A DNA stretch of 51,782 nt, from assembly GCA_003223215.1 (NCBI GenBank), contig QHYH01000159.1:1-51782 (forward strand). The letters run 5' to 3'. The stretch comes from Acidobacteriota bacterium (GTDB lineage: Bacteria > Acidobacteriota > Terriglobia > Acidiferrales > UBA7541). Shown in pieces: positions 32,443 to 40,570 of this stretch. Within the stretch, counting starts at the first letter, position 1; the number at the start of each line of letters is the position of its first letter. Position numbers and translations under genes: made by a program. Under the pieces are notes generated by a model, which searched no databases, was not told the DNA's origin, and was given only the letters and a program-made list of their open reading frames with translations.

Positions 32443-34236
32443 TCAATCCGCGCTCCACTCGTGGGCGCGAGGCATCAGACGTGAAAGCAGCACGGCGCAG
32501 ATGGCCGCGAGCACCAGCAGCACAAAGCCGAATCCTATTTTCCCTAGAAGCATCTTCCCCGAACCAAACAACGCCAGATACACCATGGCGCAGCCGAGCG
32601 CCCAGGATAATAGGTTACGCCCCAGATCCCGCGTTTGCGGGACGTCCTGCACCAATTGCGCGACCGGCCCCCAACCGGCAACATGGGGCCGAACCTTCCG
32701 GTAGAATTTCACCAACACGTCTTCCCTTTCCGGCCTGGTCAGGAAGGTTACGGCGATCCACACGAAGGACGTCAGGACCGTGGTAACGAGAGCGTTCTTC
32801 GCGAATAGCACCGCTTCGGATCCGGAAAACGGTTTCAGCAAGGAAAGCGCAGCCGTCACGGCAATGGCCGTGGCCATGGCGGCGATTTCGCTCCAGGCAT
32901 TGATCCGCCACCAATACCAGCGCAAGAGGTACACACCGCCCGTGCCGGCGCCAATGGTCAACACCACCTCCCAGCCCGCGACAATCGAGCCGAGCCGGGC
33001 CGAGACGTAGGCCGAAACCACCACGAGAAGCACGGTCGCGAACCGCGAGATCAAAACGTAATGCTTCTCCGTGCCGTCGCGCTTCACGAAGCGGCGATAG
33101 AAGTCTGCAACGAGATAGGACGCGCCCCAATTCAGTTGCGTGGCGACTGTGGACATAAACGCCGCCATGAACCCGGCAAACACCACGCCTCGCAGCGCGT
33201 GCGGCAAATGTTCCGCAACGATGCGCATGTACGCAGGCTCCGGTTGCGAGAGGCCTGGATACAAAACAATCACTGCCAGCGCGGCCAAAATCCACGGCCA
33301 GGGACGCAGCGCGTAATGCGCGACGTTGTACCACAACACAGAAAGCAGGCCGTTACGTTCGTCCCGTGCGCTGAAAATGCGCTGCGCGATGTATCCGCCT
33401 CCACCTGGTTCGGCTCCCGGGTACCAAAACGCCCACCACTGCAGGCCGAGATACACCGTGAACGTGATTACGGGAAGGGCCCACATTGCCTGGAAGGTGA
33501 AGGGGCGGGAAAAATCAGGGAAGAAAGCGGTGGGATCGGCGGCAGCAGGTCCCGCTGCCGCGCGCATCGCGTCGAGCTTCGCAAGCATGGCGTGCATCCC
33601 GCCAACCGCGTCGATCGCGTACCACGCAATGCCGATGACGATGGCCATTTTCAGGACAAACTGAAAGAGATCGGTCCACAACACCCCCCAGAGGCCGCCT
33701 AGCGCCACGTAGAATCCGGTGAATGGAATCAGGAAGAAGACGCAAACCCACAGCGAGGTTGCTTCGCTGATTCCCAGGCTGGCGGCCACGATAGCGGTCA
33801 TGGCTTTTGTGACCCATCCGAGGATCAGGCAGTTCATCAGCAAGCCGAGATAAAGCGCTCGAAAGCCCCGCAAGAATGCGGCGGGCTTTCCCGAGTAGCG
33901 CATTTCCGCGAACTGCACGTCGGTCAGGAGCCCAGAGCGGCGCCACAACCGCGCAAAGAGAAACACGGTCATCATGCCCGAAGGCAAAAAGCTCCACCAG
34001 AACCAGTTGCCGGCGATGCCGTTTCTGTAGACGAGGCCAGTGACCACTAGCGGCGTGTCCGCGGCAAACGTTGTCGCCACCATGGAAGTCCCCGCCAACC
34101 ACCAGGAAACGTTGCGGCCCGAGACGAAGTAATCTTCCGTGCTTTTCCCCGAGCGGCTCCGGAAATACAAACCGAGAACCAGCGTGACCAGCAGATAGCC
34201 AACGATGGCGGCCCAATCGGCAACAGTGAAAGTCAA
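32443..34236 (-). CDS. Sodium:solute symporter (SSS family)
   Basis: A 597-residue protein with 13 or more membrane helices. The N-terminus is typical for SSS carriers: DWAAIVGYLLVTLVLGLYF, then SGKSTEDYFVSGRNVSWWLA and GTSMVATTFAADTPLVVTG. The LeuT-fold core and sodium-site helices follow, and the C-terminus has extra hydrophobic segments. The likely start is TTG 34236, preceded by AAAGGA; no ATG fits better. It couples solute uptake to the sodium gradient. The substrate is unknown, but clustering with a D-glutamate deacylase-like gene and an MFS carrier points to an amino-acid or acyl-amino-acid substrate. Confidence 0.9.
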   Translation of the reverse strand: MTFTVADWAAIVGYLLVTLVLGLYFRSRSGKSTEDYFVSGRNVSWWLAGTSMVATTFAADTPLVVTGLVYRNGIAGNWFWWSFLPSGMMTVFLFARLWRRSGLLTDVQFAEMRYSGKPAAFLRGFRALYLGLLMNCLILGWVTKAMTAIVAASLGISEATSLWVCVFFLIPFTGFYVALGGLWGVLWTDLFQFVLKMAIVIGIAWYAIDAVGGMHAMLAKLDAMRAAAGPAAADPTAFFPDFSRPFTFQAMWALPVITFTVYLGLQWWAFWYPGAEPGGGGYIAQRIFSARDERNGLLSVLWYNVAHYALRPWPWILAALAVIVLYPGLSQPEPAYMRIVAEHLPHALRGVVFAGFMAAFMSTVATQLNWGASYLVADFYRRFVKRDGTEKHYVLISRFATVLLVVVSAYVSARLGSIVAGWEVVLTIGAGTGGVYLLRWYWWRINAWSEIAAMATAIAVTAALSLLKPFSGSEAVLFAKNALVTTVLTSFVWIAVTFLTRPEREDVLVKFYRKVRPHVAGWGPVAQLVQDVPQTRDLGRNLLSWALGCAMVYLALFGSGKMLLGKIGFGFVLLVLAAICAVLLSRLMPRAHEWSAD

Positions 34237-34522
34237 AGTGGCGGATCCTTTCCCTATAAGTGCTTGCCAGAACAGTGCGCCGTACTGTATAGCACTTTCC
34301 CGGCCCTGTCCCTACCGCCTTCTCGCGCGCTCGGCAATGTGCACCAGCGCGGGGGAAGCCCCCGGGGAAGCCCCGGTGCTTCATTCTTGTGGGGGGCCGG
34401 CATGCTGCGCCCCGGTTGGCAGTGAACGCCTTCTCCCGGTCCCTTTTCGGCCAGCTCCCGTGTTGCAACGGGCGTGTTGAAACGGGCGCACCGGAAATCG
34501 CGTCAAAGGCTTCGTTGAAGCC
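34237..34522. other. Intergenic, GC-rich with direct repeats
   Basis: GGGGAAGCCCC occurs at 34352-34362 and again at 34364-34374. The segment separates the deacylase from the symporter genes and may hold a separate promoter or attenuating structure for the transporters. No gene is seen. Confidence 0.35.
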
Positions 34523-36010
34523 TTACTGCGAGGCAGGCGCGCGCACCCCGTGTCCCGGGAATACGCCCTCAACGAGGTTCCCATTCTTAACCACGGGCAC
34601 TCCGCCTACCAGCACAAACGGAATCCCCTCGGAATATTGCAGCGGCTTTTCGTACGTAGCTCTGTCAATGACTGTGCCGGGATCAAAGACCGTGATGTCC
34701 GCGTCGGCGCCCACGCGAATTCTCCCTTTTTCGTTGAATGCGGGCGCACGTTTCTGCAGCCGCTCGGCCGGCATCAACGTCATTTTTTTCAGCGCGGTCA
34801 TTAAGTCGAGCGCCTTTTCCTCACGCACGTAATGGCCGAGCACACGTGCGTAAGTCCCCGCGGTGCGCGGGTGCCCTTTGCCGTTCAAGAGATGGCCATC
34901 GCTGGCAATCATCGTGAGTGGGCTTTCGATGGCGGCATCGATGTTCTCCAGGGTGTTCGAGGGAAGAATAATCATCCCACCCTGTTTGCGGTACCGCAGG
35001 AACAAATCGCGTGTCAGATGTTCGGCGGTCGCGGGCCAGAGAAGCGAAGCAAAATAGCTGTCGGGCTCGTTTTCCTTGTGATCGAAAATCGCAGATTGAA
35101 TGCTGGTCATGCCCATCGTGTAGGGATAGGCTTCGGTGGTCACGTCCATGCCGTGTGAGCGAGCCTCCGAAATCATCTGCAGTTCGTAGGCCACATCGGG
35201 TCCCCCGGTGCTCTGGATGTGCACGATGTGCAGCGGCGCACCAGTGATCGCTGCGGCTGCGACGGCTTCCTCAAAGCCGCTGAAGTTTCCCGGAGAGGCC
35301 CCGATTCTCGGCGCTCCGCTGCGAATATGAATGTGACAAGACGCGTGATACTTTGCCGCGACGCGAAACACCTGCGTGATCTCCCCATTGGTCGCTGCTT
35401 CGGTATAAGCCGGGCCGATGCCCACGGCCAGAGCACCGCTCCTTAGTCCCTTCTCGAGAAGGGACATGATCTGTTCCATTTCCTCCGGTGTTGCTTCGCG
35501 GTGAGCCGCATCTCCGCTCGGCAGGAGTCCTCCGGGATCGTGCATCACCGCCATTCGAACGGGAATGTGACCCACGCTGGCGCCATAGTTGATAAGTGCT
35601 TTGTCCTCCCGCTCTCCATACCAACGGTCAACATCTGCCACGCCGACTTCCAATTCCAACGCCGTGGTCACGCCGTCGCGGGCCTTCGCCCTGTAGTTCT
35701 CGTCATCCTGGCCGTGTTGGTGCAAATCGATGAAGCCGGGTGCAACCACAAGACCCTTGGCATCGATCGTTTGCCTCCCTTGCAATGCCGCGCTGCTGAT
35801 AGCTCGAATTTTGCCACCGCTGATTCCCACATTGCGCACCGCATCCAGTCCCGATTCAGGATCCATCACTCTTCCGTTTGTGATCGCCACGTCATACGAT
35901 ACTTCCTGCGCGCAAAGCGACCTTGCCCCGCCAAATGCACAGACAAGCGACGCGACGCCGAAACTTGCCAGCAGCATTTTGTTTGTGCTTCCGTCGCGCC
36001 GCTCCGCCAT
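34523..36010 (-). CDS. Exported N-acyl-D-glutamate deacylase-like amidohydrolase
   Basis: A 495-residue protein. Residues 1-35 form an export signal (LLASFGVASLVCAFGGARS). The amidohydrolase barrel follows: AITNGRVMDPESGLDAVRNV, then APGFIDLHQHGQDDENY with the HxH metal pair near residue 96, GVTTALELEVG with Glu as the likely bridging ligand (typical D-aminoacylases have Cys here), HIRSGAPRIG and HIVHIQSTGG with further His, and IASDGHL with the catalytic Asp near 370. The sequence pattern fits the D-glutamate deacylase branch. It would release D-amino acids from N-acylated forms in the periplasm. It is the first gene of the minus-strand catabolic cluster. Confidence 0.85.
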   Translation of the reverse strand: MAERRDGSTNKMLLASFGVASLVCAFGGARSLCAQEVSYDVAITNGRVMDPESGLDAVRNVGISGGKIRAISSAALQGRQTIDAKGLVVAPGFIDLHQHGQDDENYRAKARDGVTTALELEVGVADVDRWYGEREDKALINYGASVGHIPVRMAVMHDPGGLLPSGDAAHREATPEEMEQIMSLLEKGLRSGALAVGIGPAYTEAATNGEITQVFRVAAKYHASCHIHIRSGAPRIGASPGNFSGFEEAVAAAAITGAPLHIVHIQSTGGPDVAYELQMISEARSHGMDVTTEAYPYTMGMTSIQSAIFDHKENEPDSYFASLLWPATAEHLTRDLFLRYRKQGGMIILPSNTLENIDAAIESPLTMIASDGHLLNGKGHPRTAGTYARVLGHYVREEKALDLMTALKKMTLMPAERLQKRAPAFNEKGRIRVGADADITVFDPGTVIDRATYEKPLQYSEGIPFVLVGGVPVVKNGNLVEGVFPGHGVRAPASQ

Positions 36011-36250
36011 CGCTGTACACCATCCTTTGGGATCAAGCCGCCAAGTTTCTTCGCGTTCGAGGGAGGTGTCAAACGATTTCCAAGGGGAGGCATGCTATAG
36101 CGGTTTCCGCCCTGCCTCGAAAGTGCTTGGTCGGTTCATCCAGCATGTAAGAAAGAAGGAAATCCCAAGGCGCTTGGTCTCCAAAAGAGTTTCCACTATT
36201 ACCTGAGGTGCGTCTCTAACACATTGAATCGCAATAGGATAAAGGCAGAA
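36011..36250. other. Intergenic, promoter side of the deacylase gene
   Basis: No gene seen. It separates the deacylase start from the terminator of the small-protein operon to the right. Confidence 0.35.
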
Positions 36251-36288
36251 AGAAAAGAAAACCCGGGTCGCGGGGGGGCGACCCGGGT
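36251..36288 (-). terminator. Rho-independent terminator
   Basis: ACCCGGGTCGC (36261-36271) pairs perfectly with GCGACCCGGGT (36278-36288) around a six-G loop. On the minus strand the stem is followed by TTTTCTTTTCTTT. It terminates the two small minus-strand genes at 36327-36742. Confidence 0.85.
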
Positions 36289-36326
36289 GGGGGGTACTGC
36301 CGAGGGGGGCCGGAGGAAACTCTTTC

Positions 36327-36524
36327 TCAGTGAACGTGGTTTACGGTCAACAGGCAGATTTGGCGCAACTCTTCGTAAGTGAAAAAGGTCTCTTCTTCTT
36401 GGCCGGAGACCTCGGTGTGGCCAAAACCGCACTCGCTCGAGAGCCGACTTAGTTCCGGCTCCGAAAGACCCAGGAGCACTGCCGCGCGCCGCCGAGTTAC
36501 GTATTTGAGTTCTTGTGTTTTCAT
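36327..36524 (-). CDS. Small helix-turn-helix-like protein
   Basis: A 65-residue protein starting at ATG 36524. VTRRRAAVLLGLSEPELSRL looks like the first helices of a MerR/Xis-type winged helix domain, and EETFFTYEELRQI like the recognition of a short wing and C-terminal helix. It is probably a DNA-binding regulator or adaptor. It is second in a two-gene operon (11-base gap) and is followed 39 bases on by a strong terminator. No known family name is assigned. Confidence 0.65.
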   Translation of the reverse strand: MKTQELKYVTRRRAAVLLGLSEPELSRLSSECGFGHTEVSGQEEETFFTYEELRQICLLTVNHVH

Positions 36525-36535
36525 ATGTAGGGGCC

Positions 36536-36742
36536 TCACGAAGGCAAAAGGACCATGCCGTCTTCCTCCACTGCCAGGATCATGGTCTTGTAAATGTCTA
36601 CGTCCCAGCCTTCCCCGATGCGCATGCGCACCGTGTCGCCGCCATCTTTCAGCAGCTTTCCTCGCAGCGGCACTTTGATATCGCCCAATGCCACTTGAAG
36701 AACAACCGGGTGCCCAATCCAAGCCTTGAACGCGCTTTCCAT
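36536..36742 (-). CDS. Small conserved-looking hypothetical protein
   Basis: A 68-residue protein; ATG 36742 is chosen because the upstream part of the frame is Arg/Ser-rich and uncharacteristic. The sequence is beta-rich (GHPVVLQVALGDIKVPLRGK, then TVRMRIGEGWDVDIYKTMIL), resembling an Sm-like or small barrel fold. It lies immediately upstream of the HTH-like gene and divergent from the patatin gene, with the paired 17-base repeats between them. Function unknown. Confidence 0.6.
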   Translation of the reverse strand: MESAFKAWIGHPVVLQVALGDIKVPLRGKLLKDGGDTVRMRIGEGWDVDIYKTMILAVEEDGMVLLPS

Positions 36743-36831
36743 TCTTTTGACCCCGCACAACTTCAGCGTGACGGATGGAGAATCTCGCACAGGACTGCGG
36801 CTCACAATGGTACAGAGAGGGTACGGGACTA

Positions 36832-36903
36832 GTAAGTTCGTACTGTTTCAATCTGGCTCGTCGAACTACAAAGAATGGAAGGCGAAGTACGTTCGTACTG
36901 TTG
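36832..36903. promoter_or_regulatory. Paired 17-bp operator-like repeats in a divergent promoter region
   Basis: AGTAAGTTCGTACTGTT (36832-36848) and AGTACGTTCGTACTGTT (36887-36903) differ at one base and are spaced 55 bases start to start, close to five helical turns. The second contains the palindrome AGTACG-TT-CGTACT. They sit between the divergent genes starting at 36742 and 36959. Regulator unknown; the form AGTAC-N4-GTACT recalls some LexA-type boxes. Confidence 0.6.
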
Positions 36904-36958
36904 CCAGAGGGACGGCCGGACCATAGCTCGAAACGGCTGGCGCTGGCATCTTTTGGGA

Positions 36959-37870
36959 ATGACCGAGCGCCAGGATTCCGCGCTGGAGAAGTTGCCCCCC
37001 GGTACAGGGACACCGCCCCTGCGGACAGGGATTGGACTGGCTCTCGGTGGGGGTTTTGCTCGCGGATTTGCGCACCTTGGCGTATTAAAAGTCCTCCGGC
37101 AACACCAAATAAGCGTCTCGCACATCGCTGGCAGCAGTGTGGGCAGCATCCTTGGCGCCGCCTATGCCAGCGGAGCGCCGCTCGAACGGATCATCGAAGC
37201 CTGCCGGAGGCTGCGCTTTCGCGACATCGCTCGTTGGCGCGTGTCTCGCTTGGGTCTGGCCAGCAACCAGCGCCTCGGCGAACTGGTTGAGCGAGTGTTC
37301 GGTTCACGCCAGTTCGAGGACCTACGGATTCCCCTGGCCGTGGTGGCGACGGATTTGTCTTCGGGCGAACCTGTGGTTTTTACACAAGGAAATCTGGTCG
37401 ACGCCATCCGCGCGAGCTGCGCGTTCCCTGGCTTATTTGAGCCAGTCGAGATTGGCACCCGGTGCCTTGCCGACGGCGGCCTTGTCGCGCCGGTGCCAAC
37501 CGAAGCCGCACGCAGCATGGGGGCGCAAACCGTGATTGGAGTTTCCGTTGGCCTGCAGGACGGCAACCGAGGCGTACCTACAAACATTTTTCAGGTGGTG
37601 AGCCGGGCAGTTGGCGCAGCCCAGAAGCATCAACTTGAACTTTGGGAGCGGCAAGCCGATCTGGTGCTTCGCCCAGACGTGCAATCTCTGGCCTGGGACG
37701 ATTTTGCGCGCGCGGATGAAGCGATTGCGGCTGGGGCCGCGGCCGCACTCCGCGCTCTGCCGCGCATAGAAAAGTTGCTCGAGCGAGGGACGGAAGCGGA
37801 ATTTCCCTTGGAGGCTCGGTTGTTACTGGAACAGAGAAGTGACATGGAGCTAACGGAGGCCCAGGTATGA
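36959..37870 (+). CDS. Patatin-like phospholipase (RssA-type)
   Basis: A 303-residue protein from ATG 36959. The oxyanion loop GLALGGGFARGFAHLG (about residue 26), the nucleophile elbow GSSVGSILG (Ser near 60) and the DGG of LADGGLVAPVP (Asp near 180) form the complete Ser-Asp dyad of bacterial patatins. There is no signal peptide, so it is cytoplasmic or membrane-associated. Lipid acyl hydrolase activity is expected. The DedA and HAD genes follow on the same strand. The paired 17-base repeats lie in its promoter region. Confidence 0.9.
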   Translation: MTERQDSALEKLPPGTGTPPLRTGIGLALGGGFARGFAHLGVLKVLRQHQISVSHIAGSSVGSILGAAYASGAPLERIIEACRRLRFRDIARWRVSRLGLASNQRLGELVERVFGSRQFEDLRIPLAVVATDLSSGEPVVFTQGNLVDAIRASCAFPGLFEPVEIGTRCLADGGLVAPVPTEAARSMGAQTVIGVSVGLQDGNRGVPTNIFQVVSRAVGAAQKHQLELWERQADLVLRPDVQSLAWDDFARADEAIAAGAAAALRALPRIEKLLERGTEAEFPLEARLLLEQRSDMELTEAQV

Positions 37871-38057
37871 TTCGTCCGGGCGTACTGCTGGCGGCAATGG
37901 GCAGCCTGGTTTTCTTGTGGCACGAATGTGGGCAGGATGCAGGCGTTTTCTGTTACCGTATAGGTTGGGGTGCCGTGGCGGGGCTACGCACACGCGCTCT
38001 CGTGCCGGCGTACTCGCGGGCATCATTTCAGTTTTCTGCTTTGAGGAACAGATCGGA

Positions 38058-38741
38058 GTGCTTGACGCCATCCTTCAGTTCTTCCGTGCGCTGTTCAACC
38101 CCGACGGACTCCGAGAACTAATCCGCGCCGGCGGATCCCCCCTTATCTGCACGATTGTTTTTGTCGAAACAGGATTTTTTGTCGGCTTTTTTCTTCCGGG
38201 CGATTCGCTGCTCGTCACTGCGGGCATTCTTTCTGCCGGAGGCGTCATTCCGCTGAAGCTGCTGCTTCTCCCAGTCATGCTGTGTGCCATAGTGGGGGAC
38301 CAGATTGGTTACTGGATTGGACGTTCGGCGGGGGCAGCGCTCTATCGCCGCGAGGACTCTTTCTTTTTCCGTCGCAGCCACCTCGAGCGCGCGCATGATT
38401 TTTATGAGAAGTACGGGGGAAGGGCTGTGATTCTGGCACGCTTTGTTCCCATCATTCGGACGTTTTGTCCGCCGGTTGCGGGTGCGGCGAGGATGCCATA
38501 CGGCCGATACCTGGCGTTTGACATCTTCGGCGGCGTCTTCTGGGTGGGAACGATGATCCTCGGCAGCTATTTTCTCGGTCATCTCATGCCCAAGATCGCC
38601 GGGCGCATCCACTACGTTATCGCTGTCGTGATTCTTCTTTCGATCATGCCGGCGATCATCAGCATCTTGCGAGCGCGGCGGCAGCTCAACGTCATCAACG
38701 CCAACCGCGCTGCCTCCCTGCCGAGCGCCGAGAAAGAATAA
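38058..38741 (+). CDS. DedA-family membrane protein
   Basis: A 227-residue DedA/VTT-domain protein. GTG 38058 is preferred because GAGGAA lies 10 bases upstream and the length then matches the family; an ATG at 37917 in frame would add 47 atypical residues. ETGFFVGFFLPGDSLLVTAG is the hallmark re-entrant loop motif, GDQIGYWIGRSAG follows, and ARFVPIIRTFCPPVAGAARM is the second family signature with conserved Arg. About five membrane segments. The family acts in lipid carrier (undecaprenyl phosphate or phospholipid) scrambling and envelope homeostasis. It ends three bases before the HAD gene. Confidence 0.88.
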   Translation: MLDAILQFFRALFNPDGLRELIRAGGSPLICTIVFVETGFFVGFFLPGDSLLVTAGILSAGGVIPLKLLLLPVMLCAIVGDQIGYWIGRSAGAALYRREDSFFFRRSHLERAHDFYEKYGGRAVILARFVPIIRTFCPPVAGAARMPYGRYLAFDIFGGVFWVGTMILGSYFLGHLMPKIAGRIHYVIAVVILLSIMPAIISILRARRQLNVINANRAASLPSAEKE

Positions 38742-38744
38742 CCC

Positions 38745-39365
38745 GTGCCATCTCCCGACATACGGGCAATTATCTTCGACATTGGCCGGGTCCTGATTCG
38801 CGTGAACGTGGCGCACGCGGCCGGCGGCCTCGCCGAGGGGCTATCACTATCACCCGAGGAGATTTGGTCGGCCTTAGAAAAGGATCCGCTTTGGAAGGAC
38901 TGGCAGGAAGGCCGTATCTCGCCCCGGGACTGGCACCTGCATCTGTCGAAACGCTTGGGAAGCAAGCTCAATTTCGACCAGTTCGTAGAGGTCTGGAACC
39001 AGGCCCTAGACCCCGCGCCAATTCATGAAGATGGGTTCCTCGGGAAGTTAGGAAAGCGGTACCGCATGGCGGTGCTTTCCAATACCGACCCGCTGCATGT
39101 GGCTTACATGGAAACGACTTACGAGTTTCTACGGCTCTTCCCCGTGCGCATCTACTCCTGCCGCGTGGGTGCCAGCAAACCTGATCCCATCATCTACAAA
39201 GAAGCCCTCGAGGCTTGCAAGGTCCGGGCTCAGGAAGCCGTTTACGTGGACGACGTTCCTTCCTATGCCCGGGCAGCCGAGAGGCTGGGTATGCGAGGCA
39301 TCGTCTTCGAGACGAGGGAGCGGCTTTGGGATAGTTTCCGTGAGTTTGGTATTGACGTTACTTAG
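38745..39365 (+). CDS. HAD-like hydrolase (YihX-type)
   Basis: A 206-residue protein; start GTG 38745. Motif I is AIIFDIGRVLIRVN with the nucleophile Asp12; as in YihX-type enzymes the usual second Asp of DxD is Gly here. Motif II is MAVLSNTDPLHV near 110, the Lys of motif III is in GASKPDPIIYKEAL near 145, and motif IV is AVYVDDVPSYARAA near 165. It is probably a phosphatase for a small sugar phosphate or nucleotide. It is co-transcribed with dedA (three-base gap) and ends before a 217-base gap. Confidence 0.88.
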   Translation: MPSPDIRAIIFDIGRVLIRVNVAHAAGGLAEGLSLSPEEIWSALEKDPLWKDWQEGRISPRDWHLHLSKRLGSKLNFDQFVEVWNQALDPAPIHEDGFLGKLGKRYRMAVLSNTDPLHVAYMETTYEFLRLFPVRIYSCRVGASKPDPIIYKEALEACKVRAQEAVYVDDVPSYARAAERLGMRGIVFETRERLWDSFREFGIDVT

Positions 39366-39582
39366 GTCCTGGCACGCAAAAAATCCGCTATTGAGCGCGT
39401 TTTCACGTAATCTTTGCTAGGTCTAGTACCAGCCCTGTTGCCGACCTCCCAAGCAACCTCCCGTCCTTCTATCAGTTAGCACATTAGGGGACTCCTTTCT
39501 TTTGGTGGGGTGCATGCAAGACCTTCTTAACAAGCCGGTAAACCCGGCATTGCCCCCAGGGGCGAGGAGAGAAATTAAACTT

Positions 39583-40437
39583 ATGTCAGAAGATCAGATA
39601 CTGGATATGAAGGGCGGTTCTTCCTGGCAGCTTCCCGCGATCGTGGTTCTCGGGTTAATTGCACTTGGCGGACTGGCCTTCGGCTGGAGCGCATCGTCCA
39701 AATTGGACAGCACCCAGCAGGCAGTGGCATCACAACTGAAGACGACCCAACAGTCGATTCAGCAGGACATGTCCTCCCTGAAAGACCGTTTGGCGCAGGA
39801 TGAGAAGGCGAATACCGATCTGCAGGGCGATTTGAAGGTGGTCACGGATAAGCTAAAGATCACCCAAGGGCAGTTGAAGAAGGCACGGGCGGAATCCGCA
39901 AAGTTGAACGACGAAACGAACCAGAAGGTAACGGCGCTCGACACTTCCGTGCATTCCGAACTGGCCACGAAGGCATCGAGCGATGACGTCAAGTCAGTGG
40001 ATACCAAGGTTGTCGGCGTTAGGACCGATCTGGATACGACGCGCGAAGACCTGAAGATGGCCAAGAGCGAGATGGGAACCCTGATCGCTCGCAACCACGA
40101 CGAAATTGACCAACTCAGGCGCTTGGGCGAGCGCGACTACACCGAGTTCACCATTACCGGCAGAAACCGCCCGCAGAAGGTCGCCAATGTGACCGTCGAG
40201 CTGAAGGGTATAAACCAAAAGCGGAATCTGTTCAGCGTGGCCATGGTTGTGGAAGACAAGCGCTTTGAGAAGAAGAATCGTGCGATAAACGAACCCATTT
40301 TCTTCTACATGACCGGGACGCATATTCCTCAGGAGCTCGTCATCAACAAAGTGTCCAAAGACGCTATCAGCGGATACGTGAGCATCCCGAAGGCAAACTC
40401 GCAAGGCACGCCCGGCGCGACGAAGTCTGGTAACTAA
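39583..40437 (+). CDS. Membrane-anchored coiled-coil protein
   Basis: A protein of 284 residues from ATG 39583 (GAGGAG about 13 bases upstream); the frame is open from 39502 with an alternative ATG at 39514. A single transmembrane helix (LPAIVVLGLIALGGLAFGW) is followed by a coiled coil of about 150 residues rich in Gln, Lys, Asp and Ser, such as VTDKLKITQGQLKKARAESA. A C-terminal beta-rich globular domain (about 190-280, RDYTEFTITGRNRPQKVANV) follows. The arrangement resembles envelope-spanning scaffold proteins. No family name is known to me. A strong terminator follows. Confidence 0.7.
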   Translation: MSEDQILDMKGGSSWQLPAIVVLGLIALGGLAFGWSASSKLDSTQQAVASQLKTTQQSIQQDMSSLKDRLAQDEKANTDLQGDLKVVTDKLKITQGQLKKARAESAKLNDETNQKVTALDTSVHSELATKASSDDVKSVDTKVVGVRTDLDTTREDLKMAKSEMGTLIARNHDEIDQLRRLGERDYTEFTITGRNRPQKVANVTVELKGINQKRNLFSVAMVVEDKRFEKKNRAINEPIFFYMTGTHIPQELVINKVSKDAISGYVSIPKANSQGTPGATKSGN

Positions 40438-40476
40438 CCTAAGAGAGAACCCTGGCTCGTCGAGCCAAGTACATCA

Positions 40477-40508
40477 AAAGCGGGCAGAGGAATTCTGCCC
40501 GCTTTTTC
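40477..40508 (+). terminator. Rho-independent terminator
   Basis: AAAAGCGGGCAG pairs with CTGCCCGCTTTTT around a short AGGAATT loop, giving a perfect stem with a T-tract. It ends the coiled-coil gene. Confidence 0.9.
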
Positions 40509-40570
40509 TTCCTCCCTCCATAGCCATCCCATTCCGCTAAAATCAGAGCGCCCGACAATGGGAGATTTGC

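Noticed and set aside
33061-33702. A 213-residue plus-strand frame opposite the sodium symporter
   Set aside because: Shadow frame; composition rich in Arg/His and no motif.
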